A stretch of DNA of 64,000 nucleotides from Amphiura filiformis (GCF_039555335.1 NC_092647.1:14308094-14372093), one strand, 5' to 3'; counted from the first letter of the stretch, positions 32,165-45,830 are shown. Made by a program: numbers and translations. Notes: generated by a model from the letters alone, not told the origin.

Positions 32165-33450
32165 GCTTTGCTACCTACTGAAGATAGCACGCGCATACTA
32201 ACACTTTGCTATCTACTGAAGACAGCACATGCAAAGTCACATTCTGCTATCTACTAAAGATAGCACATTAATCACGTTTTGATATCCTACTAGAGATGAC
32301 ACACGCATAATAACGTTTTGCTATCTACTGAAGATAGCACATGCAGAGTTACATTATGCTATCTACTGAAGATAGCACATGCAGAGTTACATTATGCTAT
32401 CTACTGAAGATAGCACATGCAGAGTCACATTCTGCTATCTACTGAAGATAGCACATGCAGAGTTACATTATGCTATCTACTGAAGATAGCACATGCAGAG
32501 TTACATTATGCTATCTACTGAAGATAGCACATGCAGAGTCACATTCTGCTATCTACTGAAGATAGCACATGCAGAGTCACATTCTGCTATCTACTGAAGA
32601 TAGCACATGCAGAGTTACATTATGCTATCTACTGAAGATAGCACATGCAGAGTCACATTCTGCTATCTACTGAAGATAGCACATGCAGAGTCACATTCTG
32701 TTATCTACTGAAGATAGCACATGCAGAGTCACATTCTGCTATCTACTGAAGATAGCACATGCAGAGTCACATTCTGCTATCTACTGAAGATAGCACATGC
32801 AGAGTCACATTCTGCTATCTACTGAAGATAACACATGCAAAGTCACATTCTGCTATCTACTGAAGATAGCACATGCAGAGTCACATTCTGCTATCTACTG
32901 AAGATAGCACATGCAGAGTCACATTCTGCTATCTACTGAAGATAGCACATGAAGAGTCACATTCTGCTATCTACTGAAGATAACACATGCAAAGTCACAT
33001 TCTGCTATCTACTGAAGATAGCATATGCAGAGTCACATTTTACTATCTACATTCATCACGCATTATAACGTTTTGCTATCTACTGAAGGTAAAACATTAA
33101 GAGTCGCATTTTGATATCTACTGAAGATAGCACATTAAGAGTCGCATTTTGCTATCTACTGAAGATAGTACATTAAGTGTCGCATTTTGATATCTACTGA
33201 AGGTGGCACACGCCGAATCATATTTTACCATCCGCTGAAGATAACACACACATATTCACATTTTCATATCTACCTAAGATAGCACACCCCTAATCACGTT
33301 TTACTATCTCTTGAAGACAGCACACGCATCACATTTTACTATCTACTGAAGACAGCACATGTATCACGTTTTTCTATCCTACTATAGAGATGACACACGC
33401 ATCACGTTTTGTTATCTACTGAAGATAGCACGTGCATCATGTTTTCTCCT
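32165..33450 (+). repeat. 38-bp palindromic satellite array (P2)
   Basis: About 22 regular units (32205-33030) and roughly ten diverged ones. Unit: dyad GCTATCTACTGAAGATAGC plus spacer ACATGCAGAGTCACATTCT. Some units carry GATAAC instead of GATAGC in the right arm, which still fits WGATAR. Both flanks match array P1 inverted, so the arrays descend from one duplicated segment, not from independent origins. Confidence 0.96.
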
Positions 33451-36060
33451 AGATATGTTCAGTTTTCTGCAAGATATGGCACACACATGATCACGTTGTT
33501 TTGTATATAGAAAAACAGCGTGATAAACTGAAGAAAACACAATGTATACGTATTTTTCTATACTGAAGATAACACATACATTTGCGCACATATGGCTATA
33601 TCTATCGAAGATACTCATTTGCTATCTACAGAATATAGGAACTGCGTGTACCATATATAATTATACACGTTTTCTACCAAAATATATAGATATAACATAA
33701 TTTCTATCTTCTGAAGATAGCACTGATTAAACATAAAATGGCGCGCATCTTTGACGAATATAGGAACTGCGTGTACCATATATAATTTTACACGTTTTCT
33801 ATTAAAATGTTAAGATAAAACATAATTTGCTATCTTCTGAAGATTAAACATAAAATGGCGCTTATCTTTGACGTCATAAATAGGGTTTTTTTTTAAGATC
33901 ATTAGGCTACATACCAACGGTGTAGTAATTGATTTGACTACCACGATGAAGAACTATGTAACAAATCGGTATCAATCATTGACTTAAATGATGATACATT
34001 AAAGCAATTATGAAAATAGAATAGAAAACAAGTTATGTATATGACCCTTTAATCATACAGTTACATTAACAATACCAGAAGATAAATAAGGCAATTAACA
34101 CTATCATCCTGTTCAAATAATTCAGATAAGTCAAGAAAAGAAACCGTCATATAAAGTACAAATCCTCTGTACGAATGATATTCGGAATGCTATACATCCG
34201 GCGTAAAGTTTTTTTAATACCTACCTATTTCCTTTTAATAGAATTTGTACTTTTTAAACAAAATAGGATCAGGGTTCGAGGACAGATTATGAAGTTGCCT
34301 CAAGCAATAGCTCCACCTGTGAATTGTCGGCAGTGAAATTCACCATCCGGTAGAAGAGTCTGTTTTTGATATTTACAGACAGGCTTCCTCCTCTTTTATA
34401 AAGCTGATAAACGACTAAGACTAGGGACCATAATGGCCTCATCCCAATGACATAGTTCAATAACCTTAATTAAACAATATAGGGCTAAATTTGACCTCAA
34501 GTTACAGATTACGAGTTTTTGTACCCAAATTTTCACAGGTCATTCAATGAATGTGCAATTGTATTGGGGTTAAAGGACTGTGCTCTGATAGATGAGCATG
34601 CTGTGGCTCCTAGTGTAAGACCGAGGCTTGGGATTTTAGTATTGTATCAAGCAGGATACGGCTCATTATGAAATTTGTATAGGAAAATATGATGAACGGA
34701 AAATGCACATCTATCAAATTCAAATCTGGTGCCAATGAAGGGCGTATAGATTCCAAATTATTGTCACTATCGTCGGCAACAGGTGGTAGAATGTTTTTAT
34801 CAGATGTTTATTATATAACGAACGTTGGATACCTTTTATTCATTTTGTATTGTTGTGAATTGTATTATCTGATGCATAATAATTATCTTCAATCTAGCTA
34901 TATGTCTAGAAGTCGTGGATGGCGTGTGGTATTATTAATAATAAGTATCTGGAAAATTATGACTGAAAATGTATTCTGGATGAATTATGATTGAAAATAT
35001 AGTCAACTTGTCTTTAAAATGGATCTCTAGACGCTTCTGTCAAAATTCATCATTCGCTGATATCACATTACATTTACAATATGAGTTTATTTTTGTCTGA
35101 TCTTTTATAGCCTTTGAGAAAAACCTTCAAAGTCGTCATTGTTACATCTTACTATTGCTTATATATGTAAAAAAATGTTCAATTGATTCTTTAAATTATG
35201 TAGTACTTCGAACAACCCCTTCACCTACCATAACAAACTGTCATCGATGTTTTAGTAATAATTTCAAAACAAACCGACAATGAGATTAATCACTATTTGT
35301 AATTTTTATTTGATTTATGGACGATACTAAAACCACGCTCCAATTGACCATTACACGCGCCGATAATTGTTCTTTAAAGTTCAAATATTTCATTCTCAAA
35401 TTTCTGTTTCTGATCACCTTACATAAAAAATCATTTGGTACTTATCACCCTTTTAAGCTTAAATTACCATAATTACCTATGAAAACAACATTAAGGCCAA
35501 GTAAGCGCTGGAGGGCGTTTTTCGAAATTTTAATAATCGCATTAATTGATATTCTGGCAGCTTCAATATTTAGGATATAATGATCATGTTATGCTATAGC
35601 AAAACCCATACTTGTTTAGAAACATTGATATAATTTGGATTTCTGGCCCACCAAACTAATAAAAAAATAAAATGAAGAAGGGTAATATAATTATGTAAGA
35701 ACACTACGTTTTACGTATAGATTTATACAAAGGAAATTGTTAACCTTTAGAAGATCAAATTACTTGAAAAAACACGACATAATTTGAGTAACGACGTTAT
35801 TAAAAGAGTAATGGTCCCATTGCCGATAGCTACAAAATGTAGAATAATTACTAAAAAATTAACTTGCATAAGCTAAATGTTATTATAACTTAATCGCTAA
35901 ATTATATCACGTGTAAGCGGCACTCGGATTTAAGAAAACAACAGTTAAGAAGGGAGGTGTGTAACAAAATCTTTTAAGCCATTAACATGATTATAAAACA
36001 GTGGTTTAAGCTCAAAATTGACTTAAATGATGTAAATTAAAATATCGATGTATTCTATTA
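33451..36060. other. Non-coding region with decaying dyads
   Basis: 33480-33860 holds scattered remnants such as TATCTTCTGAAGATAGC and a duplicated 50-bp piece around GAACTGCGTGTACCATAT (33648 and 33765). From 33870 on I see no gene. A frame at 34689-34994 has no recognisable domain. Confidence 0.5.
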
Positions 36061-36064
36061 AGGG

Positions 36065-36420
36065 TAGACTAGGTATTGTTGGTCGAAGCAACCAAAAAAA
36101 AAATCGATTTTCATTATCTAAATCAATATATTATTGAAAAGTAATACTTTGATATTTTGCAAAAGTTCATTCTACAAATCATATATTTTGAAAACTTACT
36201 TGATTTATTGTAATTAATGAATTATGTACGTTTTTTAAAAGTGTTGTTGTTTCAGCCCTCTTTACAACATAACTCAAGAACCTCAGGAGCTACAAAAGTA
36301 TATCTGCGATATTTGAATTCTTCTACATACTCGCTACGAAATGATCAATGCAATTTTTGCCAAAGCTCACTACCATTCGTAAGATGCTGTGCACTGCCAA
36401 ATCGCAACAGTTTAAAATAG
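36065..36420 (+). repeat. Dispersed repeat R350, copy 1
   Basis: Matches 52605-52935 in inverted orientation over about 330-350 bp (shared TTTACAACATAACTCAAGAA, CAATGCAATTTTTGCC and AATCGATTTTCAT blocks). Non-coding, family unknown. Confidence 0.75.
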
Positions 36421-37984
36421 TTGCTAACCTTAAGGAAAATATTAAACTGTTTCAAAGTTCCAAGAACGGGTAGCAGCTTAGAATAGTGTATAACATTCTA
36501 TAATTCCTGATCCGTCCCATATTTTTAATAGGTCCCTATCCCATAAATAAATGCTATATATCTTATTTCCCATGATGATGTCAATATCAACAAAACCATT
36601 GAGTAAATCGCTTAATGATCGTCGCAATTCCACTGTGATTAGCAATAGCAATTTAGCAATCAGACCATAAAATTATGATGATCAATAAAAAATAAATATG
36701 TTACGGTCTGACAGGAAAGATCGTTAGTCGTATTCTTAAATTTTATTGTGTGACGTCATTAAATACACTAACGGGAGTCTTTTATAGCACACATGCAGAT
36801 TTCGTATCTATAGAATATTACTGAAAACATTAATATTTAGGGACTAAAAGCTCCTGTTCTCATTTTTCAAATTTTGATAGAAAAAAATGATATTGTCAAT
36901 GCAGTATCCTAGGTTAGTAATAATCCCAAAATCCTTATCCTAGCTCAATGAATCCTAGCCATAAAGAATCAGTGGGTATCAATTGATTTTGCTATCTACT
37001 AAAGATAGAACATGCAAAGTCACATTCTGCTATATCTGATTTAAAACAATGCAACCCTAATTGAAATGTATCACACACTCTTGAAGTTGATGAAATCAAT
37101 AGCGTAGCGTTATTTTACCTGTTTTTACCAATATGGTTGTATACTTATAAATAAAATGGTCGCCTTTTCACCTCTTTTCCTGTACCTTCCTCTCTCCCCC
37201 TCACTCCCCCTCTAATCTCGCCCTCCACTCTCTCCCTCTTCCTCTCCGCCCCTCCCCCTCTCCCCTCCCTCTTCCTCACTCTCTCTCCCCCTCTCTCGCA
37301 TAAACTAAAGAATCTATAAGATGTTAAGGGGGAAAATTGCCACAGGACATCTTAATCACCAACCAAGATTGAAATGATCAGTAAAAACCACATAAGAAGT
37401 AAACCCCACATAATATCTCTGCCTGGAGCACCTTAGAAAAACAAACACCAAATACCATTTCTTTTCACCACATTATGTATTTTCGTAAAATTGAACGCCA
37501 TAATACATGTGTAAGTCCACATTTTGTTCCTCCAACAAGTTATATTATGACCTGAATGATTTGATACATTTACGTATTTAGTATTATCATTGGTGTTCCA
37601 TTTTCACATGATATCATGGATTTAATATTGCATTTAAGTTTGCTATCTACGGTAGATAGTAAACGGCGCTATTGCAACATGCCGCTATCATGGCTATTCA
37701 CTAGTTATAAGATCTTTCGGTATTCTGTACATATGCATTATTATTGCTTCATTTTGTAGACGAAAACTGACTTAACTATTTACAATTAAAAAGTTACGTA
37801 ATTAATAATTAAACACACACGAAAAGACCAATCATCGCCACACGTTAGTACTTTAAATAATTACAAAATTTGTTCCAAGCCTTACTTTTGATTCTATATC
37901 CAAATATTCTACGGAATGTCAATATCTATGGAATGTCATGCAATGCATCATATGTAATTAATGTTCAAAATGTTCTATCGCAAA
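36421..37984. other. Region 3' of Hox2
   Basis: No gene. Isolated GATA dyads stand at about 36988-37035 and 37644-37668 (TTGCTATCTACGGTAGATAG). A CT-rich microsatellite lies at 37180-37300. Confidence 0.6.
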
Positions 37985-37990
37985 TTTATT
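37985..37990 (-). promoter_or_regulatory. Candidate Hox2 poly(A) signal
   Basis: AATAAA on the minus strand, about 34 bp past the Hox2 stop codon. Others occur farther downstream, so use of this one is an inference. Confidence 0.35.
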
Positions 37991-38023
37991 GCAAATTGAA
38001 ATTAACTCGAGGTAATAGTTTGA

Positions 38024-38943
38024 CTAATATGGACAAGCATACGAATATCCATTAATATGTGAAGATATACAATTATCCCTAGGTACCGTAGGTGTGGATG
38101 AAGTAAAAGGATGGTCAACGGCACCCAGATGATAGTAGCCGTTGAAAGGTAATGATGAAACCTCTTGGTGGTTTGTCGTCGCCGGGAAAAATGCTCTATC
38201 AGATGAAAACCGCGGCACTGCATCACCTCCATCAAGGTGTGATGACGGGCTATAATTAGTAGGTGACATCACTGACGATAGTGTTAGATTTGAATCTTGA
38301 AGCAACGCAAGTTGCAATGATTCTGATGTCACCGCTGTTAACCCAGCGCGACTTGCGGTATTCGCGTTCCCTGTGACAAAGTTAACAAATTCTGCTGTTG
38401 TATCGGAATTGATTGATTTACTCGCGCATAAATTGTTTTGCTGATCTTTCATTTCATTTGATTCAACTTTCATATCCAGTGTGTGATTCGGATTGGATTC
38501 GGAGCCACTACTCTCTTCTTCTCCATTTGCAGGTGCTGCGTAGCAAGCGTTTCCGTCTTGAATCCTGGCTGCATAGGCTTGATGACTAGCTGCGGGCGAC
38601 CCGTGTTGATCCCCATCACCGACCGCATCGCAATCCCTAGCTTTGTCGCTAAGATACACGGATGTAGACGCCACCTGCGAGGCAGCGGCAGCAGCGAGTA
38701 CAGCTTCTTTAGTTGCTTTACTGGATGTAGTTTTTAGAGCAAGTCGTTTCTGTTTCATACGACGATTTTGAAACCATACTTTAACCTGTCGTTCGGAGAG
38801 CTCTAGAAGAGAAGCGATTTCAATTCTGCGTGGCCGACATAAATATTTATTGTAGCGAAATTCTTTTGCCAGTTCCAAAAGTTGCGTGTTAGTAAACGCA
38901 GTGCGTACTCTCCGATGCGGTCCGTTTTGATCTTTGGCATTAT
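38024..38943 (-). CDS. Hox2: Hox2 exon 2: homeodomain and C-terminal region
   Basis: The acceptor TTTCTCATTTCAG precedes an exon that starts with the last two bases of a split GAT codon (G from exon 1). The homeodomain (38738-38917, residues about 179-238) has [21 protein letters not shown] and [11 protein letters not shown], with Gln50 and Asn51. TNTQLLEL and [13 protein letters not shown] are diagnostic for the Hox2/proboscipedia group over Hox1 and Hox3. Position 17 is Ala, where nearly all Hox homeodomains have Glu. The remaining 237 residues are low-complexity and end CPY. The protein is a nuclear, sequence-specific transcription factor for anterior patterning. Neighbouring Hox genes are not in the window. 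Confidence 0.93.
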
Positions 38944-39804
38944 CTGAAATGAGAAATGAACAGATGAAAGTATATTAGATATTTTATACTAATTTTAGCC
39001 GGGAAATAATACATAATTTAAAACTTTATGCAAGTTTTGACAAAATGTTATACGTATATCTTGTATAAATGGAATATAATGATTATTTTCTCACAATAGC
39101 GCACTTTTTGCTTTGTTTTTGTGCTAACTTAATGACCTTTTATACTCTATTGTTCATGGGAAAACCAAATCATTATAAAAACGAATCATATTATGCCGCC
39201 TTTAATTTGACAATCTAAAAGTGCAGTAATTGACCAAAAATTAGCCAATTAATATATTATAAATTTCTAATTTACATATTATTTGCCATTTACCAACAAA
39301 GAAATGACATAATATAAGAGTGTTAAAAAGCCCATAATTCCGACACACACAGACACGGCTGCTTTGACGCGTGCAATATGACTCATATTATGATGAATAT
39401 GTTGTCATATAATAAAACTGACTGGCCTTGACAAGTGCTAAAATATTGCAACATAACGTGATAGTTATATTGGACTTGATTGATAATAAATGATATCACA
39501 ATTGAATCAAGCCGTCATATAATTATGCATGGTCCTACATATTGAAAAGATAAATGTAGAAACACATCTCAGATATGAACAAAGGTCTAAAATGGCTGAG
39601 ATGTTAGAACCAGAAATTAACCAGAAATGGTGAGAACATAATAATATCGTTATAAAACGGACTCAAAGTAAAACAATGTAAAACCAGGACTGTAGTATAA
39701 TAAAGGACATAGAGAGTGTATTTGTTTTGAATTGTCACAAATACTTCGGTTTCTCTGAGACTTTTCCAAATCATGTACAATAAGTATGGTGGATATTTTT
39801 GTAG

Positions 39805-42775
39805 CATTTGTTCTCTACTGAAGATAACACATGCACATTAAGTCATATCTATTTGAATAATCAGTATGGTGGCAGTATTTGCTATCTACTGAAGATAACA
39901 CTTACACATTTGGTCATATCTATTTGAAGAAACAGTATGATGGATATTTTGGTAGTATTTGCTATCTACTGAAGATAATACATACACATTTGGCCATATC
40001 TATTTAAAGAATCAGTATGATGGATATTTTGGCAGTATTTGCTATCTACTGAAGATAACACATGCACATTTGGTCATATCTGTTTGAAAAATCACTATGA
40101 TGGATATTTCGGCAGTATTTGCTATCTACTGAAGATAACACTTACACATTTGGTCATATCTATTATGAAGAATCAGTATGAAGGATATTTTGGCAGTATT
40201 TGCTATCTACTGAAGATAACACATACACATTTGGTCATATCTATTTGACGAATCAATATGATGGATATGTTGGCATTTTTTTGCTATCTACTGAAGATAA
40301 CGCATACACATTTGGTCCTATCTGTTTGAATAATCAATATAATGGATATTTTGGCCTTTTTTGCTATCTACTGAAGATAACACTTACACATTTGGTCATA
40401 TCTATTTGAAGAATCAGTATGATGGATATTTTGGCATTTTTTGCTATCTACTGAAGATAACACTTACACATTTGGTCATATCTATTTGAAGAATCAGTAT
40501 GATGGATATTTTGGCATTTTTTGCTATCTACTGAAGATAACACATGCACATTTGGTCATATCTATTTGAAGAATCAGTATGATGGATATTTTGGCAGTAT
40601 TTGCTATCTACTGAAGATAACACATGCACATTTGGTCATATATATTTGAAGAAACAGTATGATGGATATTTTGACATTTTTTGCTATCTACTGAAGATAA
40701 CACATGCACATTTGGTCATATCTATTTGAAGAATCAGTATGATGGATATGTTTGCATTTTTTGCTATCTACTGAAGATAACACATGCGCATTTGGTCATA
40801 TCTTTTTGATGAATCAATATGATGGATATTTTGGTAGTATTTGCTATCTACTGAAGATAACACATGCACATTTGGTCATATCTATTTGAAGAATCAGTAT
40901 GATGGATATTTTTGCATTTTTTGCTATCTACTGAAGATAACACATGCACATTAAGTCATATCTATTTGAAGAATCAGTATGATGGATATGTTGGCAGTAT
41001 TTGCTATCTACTGAAGATAACACATGCACATTTGGTCATATCTGTTTGAAAAATCACTATGATGGATATTTCGGCAGTATTTGCTATCTACTGAAGATAA
41101 CACTTACACATTTGGTCATATCTATATGAAGAATCAGTATGAAGGATATTTTGACAGTATTTGCTATCTACTGAAGATAACACATACACATTTGGTCATA
41201 TCTATTTGACGAATCAATATGATGGATATGTTGGCATTTTTTTGCTATCTACTGAAGATAACGCATACACATTTGGTCATATCTGTTTGAATAATCAATA
41301 TGTTGGATATTTTGGCCTTTTTTGCTATCTACTGAAGATAACACATTCACATTTGGCCATATCTATTTAAAGAATCAGTATGATGGATATTTTGGTAGTT
41401 TTTGCTATCTACTGAAGATAACACATGCACATTTGGTCATATCAATTTGAATAATCAGTATGATGGATATTTTGGTAGTATTTGCTATCTACTGAAGATA
41501 ACACATGCACATTTGGACATATCTATTTGAAGAATCAATATGATGGATATTTTGGCATTATTTGCTATCTACTGAAGATAACACGTACACATTTGGTCAT
41601 ATCTATTTGAAGAAACAGTATGATGGCTATTTTGGCATTATTTGCTATCTACTGAAGATAACACTTACACATTTGGTTATATCTATTTGAAGAATCAATA
41701 TGATGGATATTTTGGCAGTATTTGCTATCTACTGAAGATAACACATACACATTTGGTCATATCTATTTGAAGAATCAGTATGATGGATATTTTGGCATTA
41801 TTTGCTATCTACTGAAGATAACACTTACACATTTGGTCATATCTATTTGAAGAATCAGTATGATGGATATTTTGGCATTATTTGCTATCTACTGAAGATA
41901 ACACATACACATTTGGTCATATCTATTTGAAGAATCAGTATGATGGATATTTTTGTAGCAGTTGCTATCTACTGAAGATAACACATGCGCATTTGGTCAT
42001 ATCTATTTGAAGAATCAGTATGATGGATATTTTTGTAGCAGTTGCTATCTACTGAAGATAACACATGCGCATTTGGTCATATCTATTTGAAGAATCAGTA
42101 TGATGGATATTTTTGTAGCAGTTGCTATCTACTGAAGATAACACATGCGCATTTGGTCATATCTATTTAAAGAATCAGTATGAAGGATATTTTGGCAGTA
42201 TTTGCTATCTACTGAAGATAACGCATACACATTTGGTCATATCTAATTGAAGAATCAGTATGATGGATATTTTGGCATTATTTGCTATCTACTGAAGATA
42301 ACACATACACATTTGGTCATATCTATTTGAAGAATCAGTATGATGGATATTTTTGTAGCAGTTGCTATCTACTGAAGATAACACATGCGCATTTGGTCAT
42401 ATCTATTTGAATAATCAGTATGATGGATATTTTAGTAGTATTTGCTATCTACTGAAGATAACACATGCGCATTTGGTCATATCTATTTAAAGAATCAGTA
42501 TGAAGGATATTTTGGCAGTATTTGCTATCTACTGAAGATAACACATACACATTTGGTCATATCTATTTGAAGAATCAAAATGGTGGATATTTTGGCAGTA
42601 TTTGCTATCTACTGAAGATAACACTTACACATTTGGTCATATCAATTTGAATAATCAGTATGATGGATATTTTGGCAGTATTTGCTATCTACTGAAGATA
42701 ACACTTACACATTTGGTCATATCTATTTGAAGCTGACAAAATACACATGCATTTGCTATCTACTGACGATAGCTT
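39805..42775 (+). repeat. 80-bp GATA-dyad satellite (P3) in the Hox2 intron
   Basis: About 37 units of 80 bp, each with GCTATCTACTGAAGATAAC followed by a 60-bp spacer containing ACATTTGGTCATATCTAT and AGTATGATGGATATTTT. Identity between units is high, with a few higher-order blocks (for example the TTTTTGTAGCAGTTGC variant repeated at 41950-42130). The spacer is unrelated to that of the 38-bp arrays. Within the dyad the right arm is GATAAC, which keeps a WGATAR half site. Reading frames through it are fortuitous. Confidence 0.97.
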
Positions 42776-43088
42776 GAATGTTCCGCATACAGAAAGTACT
42801 TTTACAGCATTTAGTTTGTGTTATATGATAAAAGATGTTATACGACGATTGGAACTACTAGTATATAAGTCGATTGTGACATGATCAGCTAGTAATCAGC
42901 GGGAATTGTTAGGCTTTTACCACTACGCCGAAAAGTAGACCCACGTAAAGAGTGCTGTGGTTTACCTGCCTCATCTATATTTTTGTGTTAAAGAATGTAA
43001 ACAAAGTATAGGACGATTCCCAAAATAAAATATATTGATATTAATCCGCGATGTTATAAGGCCCGATAATTTACTAGCTGATCAATTA
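42776..43088. other. Intronic spacer
   Basis: No feature recognised. Confidence 0.5.
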
Positions 43089-43767
43089 CCCAGCAAACAC
43101 AAAAACGTTTTGAAAACGTTTTTAATAAGTTATATTTTGGCTTTTGGTTTACATACAAACGTTTTAATAACATTAAAATGTCGGGTTATATAAAGGTCAT
43201 GAAAACGTTTTAAAACGTTTTGTATGAAAACACACTACAACAATATTTTTAGAATGTTTTCAAAAATGTTATTGTAAACTATATTTGCAAAAATATTTTG
43301 TCAACACTTAAATAACATTATGTTAAAATATTTGCACTCAGCAAACACAGAAATGTTCTTAAAATGTTTTTCAAAACATTTTAATAACATTTAAATGTCG
43401 GGTTATATAAAGGTCATGAAAACGTTTTTAAAACGTTATTGCAAATATTTTGGGCAAACATTTTTCGCAAAATATTTTTCAACCCCAAAATAACATTCTG
43501 TTTAGAATATTTTGTATCAAGTTTTCAAAAATGTTTTTGGAATGTTATTAAAACGTTTTATATCCTTTATATAACCCGATATTTAAACGTTTTCTCTAAA
43601 ACGTTTTTTGTTTGCTGAGCAGTAGATTATCAAAAAATGATTTTTAATGTTATTAAAACGTTTTATACCGTTAATATACCCTTTATATAACCCGACATTT
43701 AAACGTTTTCTGACAACCTTTTATAACCTTTTGCGAATGATGTCAAAAACGTTTTGTGTTTGCTGGG
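43089..43767. mobile_element. CCCAGCAAACA-type MITE, copy 3
   Basis: TIRs CCCAGCAAACACAAAAACG, flanked by TA on each side, with an internal CAGCAAACACAG terminus near 43338 as in copy 1. It lies within the Hox2 intron. Confidence 0.82.
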
Positions 43768-45004
43768 TAACTATACGAAAAACTGTTCTTGATATCAAGT
43801 GCAGAAATGTTTTTTACGCGAACGTGCTTATATAATTAGGGACGTTAAATTCTGTAAATAATGAGACATTACCATTCTCCACAGATTAACAATTAATTTT
43901 AATAGATACAATACCTGAAATTAGCGAACAAATACAATACCACTTTGTCGTTTTTTTGCTTGTCGCGTTACATGTTGAACACGTTGAATACGTCATGACA
44001 AACTACCTTCACTCCTTTAACCCCTTCAGAGATGGACTATTACTCTGACATTTACCCCACCATAAAAATCATCATAAATTATATTATGCACTATGCAGCA
44101 ACATTTGACAGTAATGCTATACTTTTCAAGTACACCAATGAATATTGTCATAGTATTAACAAAACAATTGCTAACAATAAATAATACGATATATTTTCTC
44201 AGAATATTAATCTATAAAATACGCTTTATGTCAGTTTTGAATAGATTAATCAACCTTTATGCGCTTGAAAGGTTTTATTCATAATTTGATACTCATTCAT
44301 CATGTCTATGTATGTTTTCATGCTATATGATGTTGTACTATATGTACCATATTTGACCCAAAACAATCGAATGTCGTGCATTTTCAAATCAAGTTATTAA
44401 CTTGATCTGACAACATTATGCTCCTGTTTTCAAATGTTAATCCTCACTAAAGTCTGGTCTACCCCGATGTAAAGTTACAAGCTTTTGAGAGAACAAATTT
44501 CGTATGTTTTCTATTGTAATTCATCATCTAATCAAGCTTTTATCTCAACTTGATATTTTGCGACATGAGACTGGTTTGATGAAATCGAGTGATGATATGC
44601 TGCGGGTATAAAATGATGGATATGTGAGACCTTGTAGATCAAAGAGAGCGACGGAAGACTAACACATTCATTGTTTGTTGTAGATATATCACCATCAATT
44701 AGGTGAGCGAGTATCATACATATATGACATGGGTTACCTGGTGTTTATTTCTATCAAATACCTTGACAGACATTTTTAATGTATTGGCTTACAGGTGATT
44801 ATATGGCTAATTGACGAACACTTTTTGCATGGCGTTGCCGGCCCTGATAAGTCGACGTTATTAAAATGGCATCTCGCAAATCATATACACCCGCCTGCCC
44901 CCTCCACCTCCCTTATGCATATACAACATCACCCCCACATAGATTGCACACACAAAGACGTAATTATACCCCATTGGTTTTATGTCTTTAGGAATAAACA
45001 GGTA
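43768..45004. other. Intronic stretch
   Basis: No gene or repeat that I can support. AT-rich. Confidence 0.5.
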
Positions 45005-45475
45005 TAGTCTTGCTATCTACCGAATATAACTAGTTGTTTTCTGAATAAACAATTATAGTTTTGCTATATACCAGGATTTCATTGGGGGTGCTGATTTTGA
45101 AAAGGTGGACTTTATTCCAGGGGGCGATTTTGTGAAAAGTGGACTTTCTTCCCAAAATGTGAACCTTTCTGGTCCAGAAAAGCGTAAAAAACCTGATTTT
45201 CTTGCTCGCTACGCTCACAAATCCTGAAATTTTGTATACTTTTCGAAATTGGAGGCGGGGGGTGTGCGCCCCTGCGTACGGGCCTGTTATCTACCGTAGA
45301 TAACTAGTTGTTTTCTGAATAAATCATTATATTCTTGTTATCTACCGTAGATAACTAGTTGTTTTCTGAATAAATAATTATAGTCTTGCTATCTACCGTA
45401 GATAACTAGCTGACTTCTGAATAAGTAATTATAGTCTTGCTATATCTACCGTAAATAACTAGTTGTTTTCTGGTT
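45005..45475 (+). repeat. 51-bp GATA-dyad repeat (P4)
   Basis: Four to six units with TTGCTATCTACCGTAGATAA followed by CTAGTTGTTTTCTGAATAA. The dyad here is the longer palindrome TATCTACCGTAGATA. Two partial units (45008-45075) are separated from the rest by a foreign segment (45076-45290) that includes CTCGCTACGCTCAC and a GGCGGGGGG block. Confidence 0.85.
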
Positions 45476-45598
45476 GTACCTTTGCAATAAGTTTTTAGTT
45501 TTTTCAAGGTTACATAAGGAAATATACTCCCATAATTGATCTACACGATTTAAGATTATTTTATATGGATTTATGTCTTTTAAGACAAAAAACACAAT

Positions 45599-45622
45599 CT
45601 TGCTATCTACCGAAGATAGCCA
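45599..45622. repeat. Isolated GATA dyad
   Basis: CTTGCTATCTACCGAAGATAG stands alone in the Hox2 intron. Others occur at 45888-45912, 47450-47472, 47600-47624 and 47790-47812. Confidence 0.8.
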
Positions 45623-45734
45623 TTATTGTATTGGGCGTACCCTTAGAATCTGTTGGTAATTATCATCCTTTCCAATCTTATTGGTTTCTGTATAGTGAAG
45701 CTTGGTAACAACACTATTCATATGGTTTTGTGTC

Positions 45735-45830
45735 TTTTCTATTTGAAACCCATACTCCCCCTGTGGCACAGACTTTAGATAAATCTTCCACAGGGGGAGT
45801 GAGGATTTCAAATGAAATATCTCAATGTAG
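45735..45830. repeat. Hairpin with ACTCCCCCTGTGG arms
   Basis: ACTCCCCCTGTGG and CCACAGGGGGAGT flank a short loop and continue imperfectly outward (TTTGAAA facing TTTCAAA). It is probably a MITE remnant. Confidence 0.65.

Noticed and set aside
34689-34994. 101-codon frame as a host exon
   Set aside because: No recognisable domain, no convincing splice or start context, and AT-rich composition like its surroundings.
38483-38737. 84-codon frame on the plus strand
   Set aside because: Antisense shadow of the Hox2 exon 2 coding sequence.
40039-41370. 69-codon frames such as MLSTEDNTY...
   Set aside because: Generated by the 80-bp satellite, which is not a multiple of 3 and so changes frame every unit.
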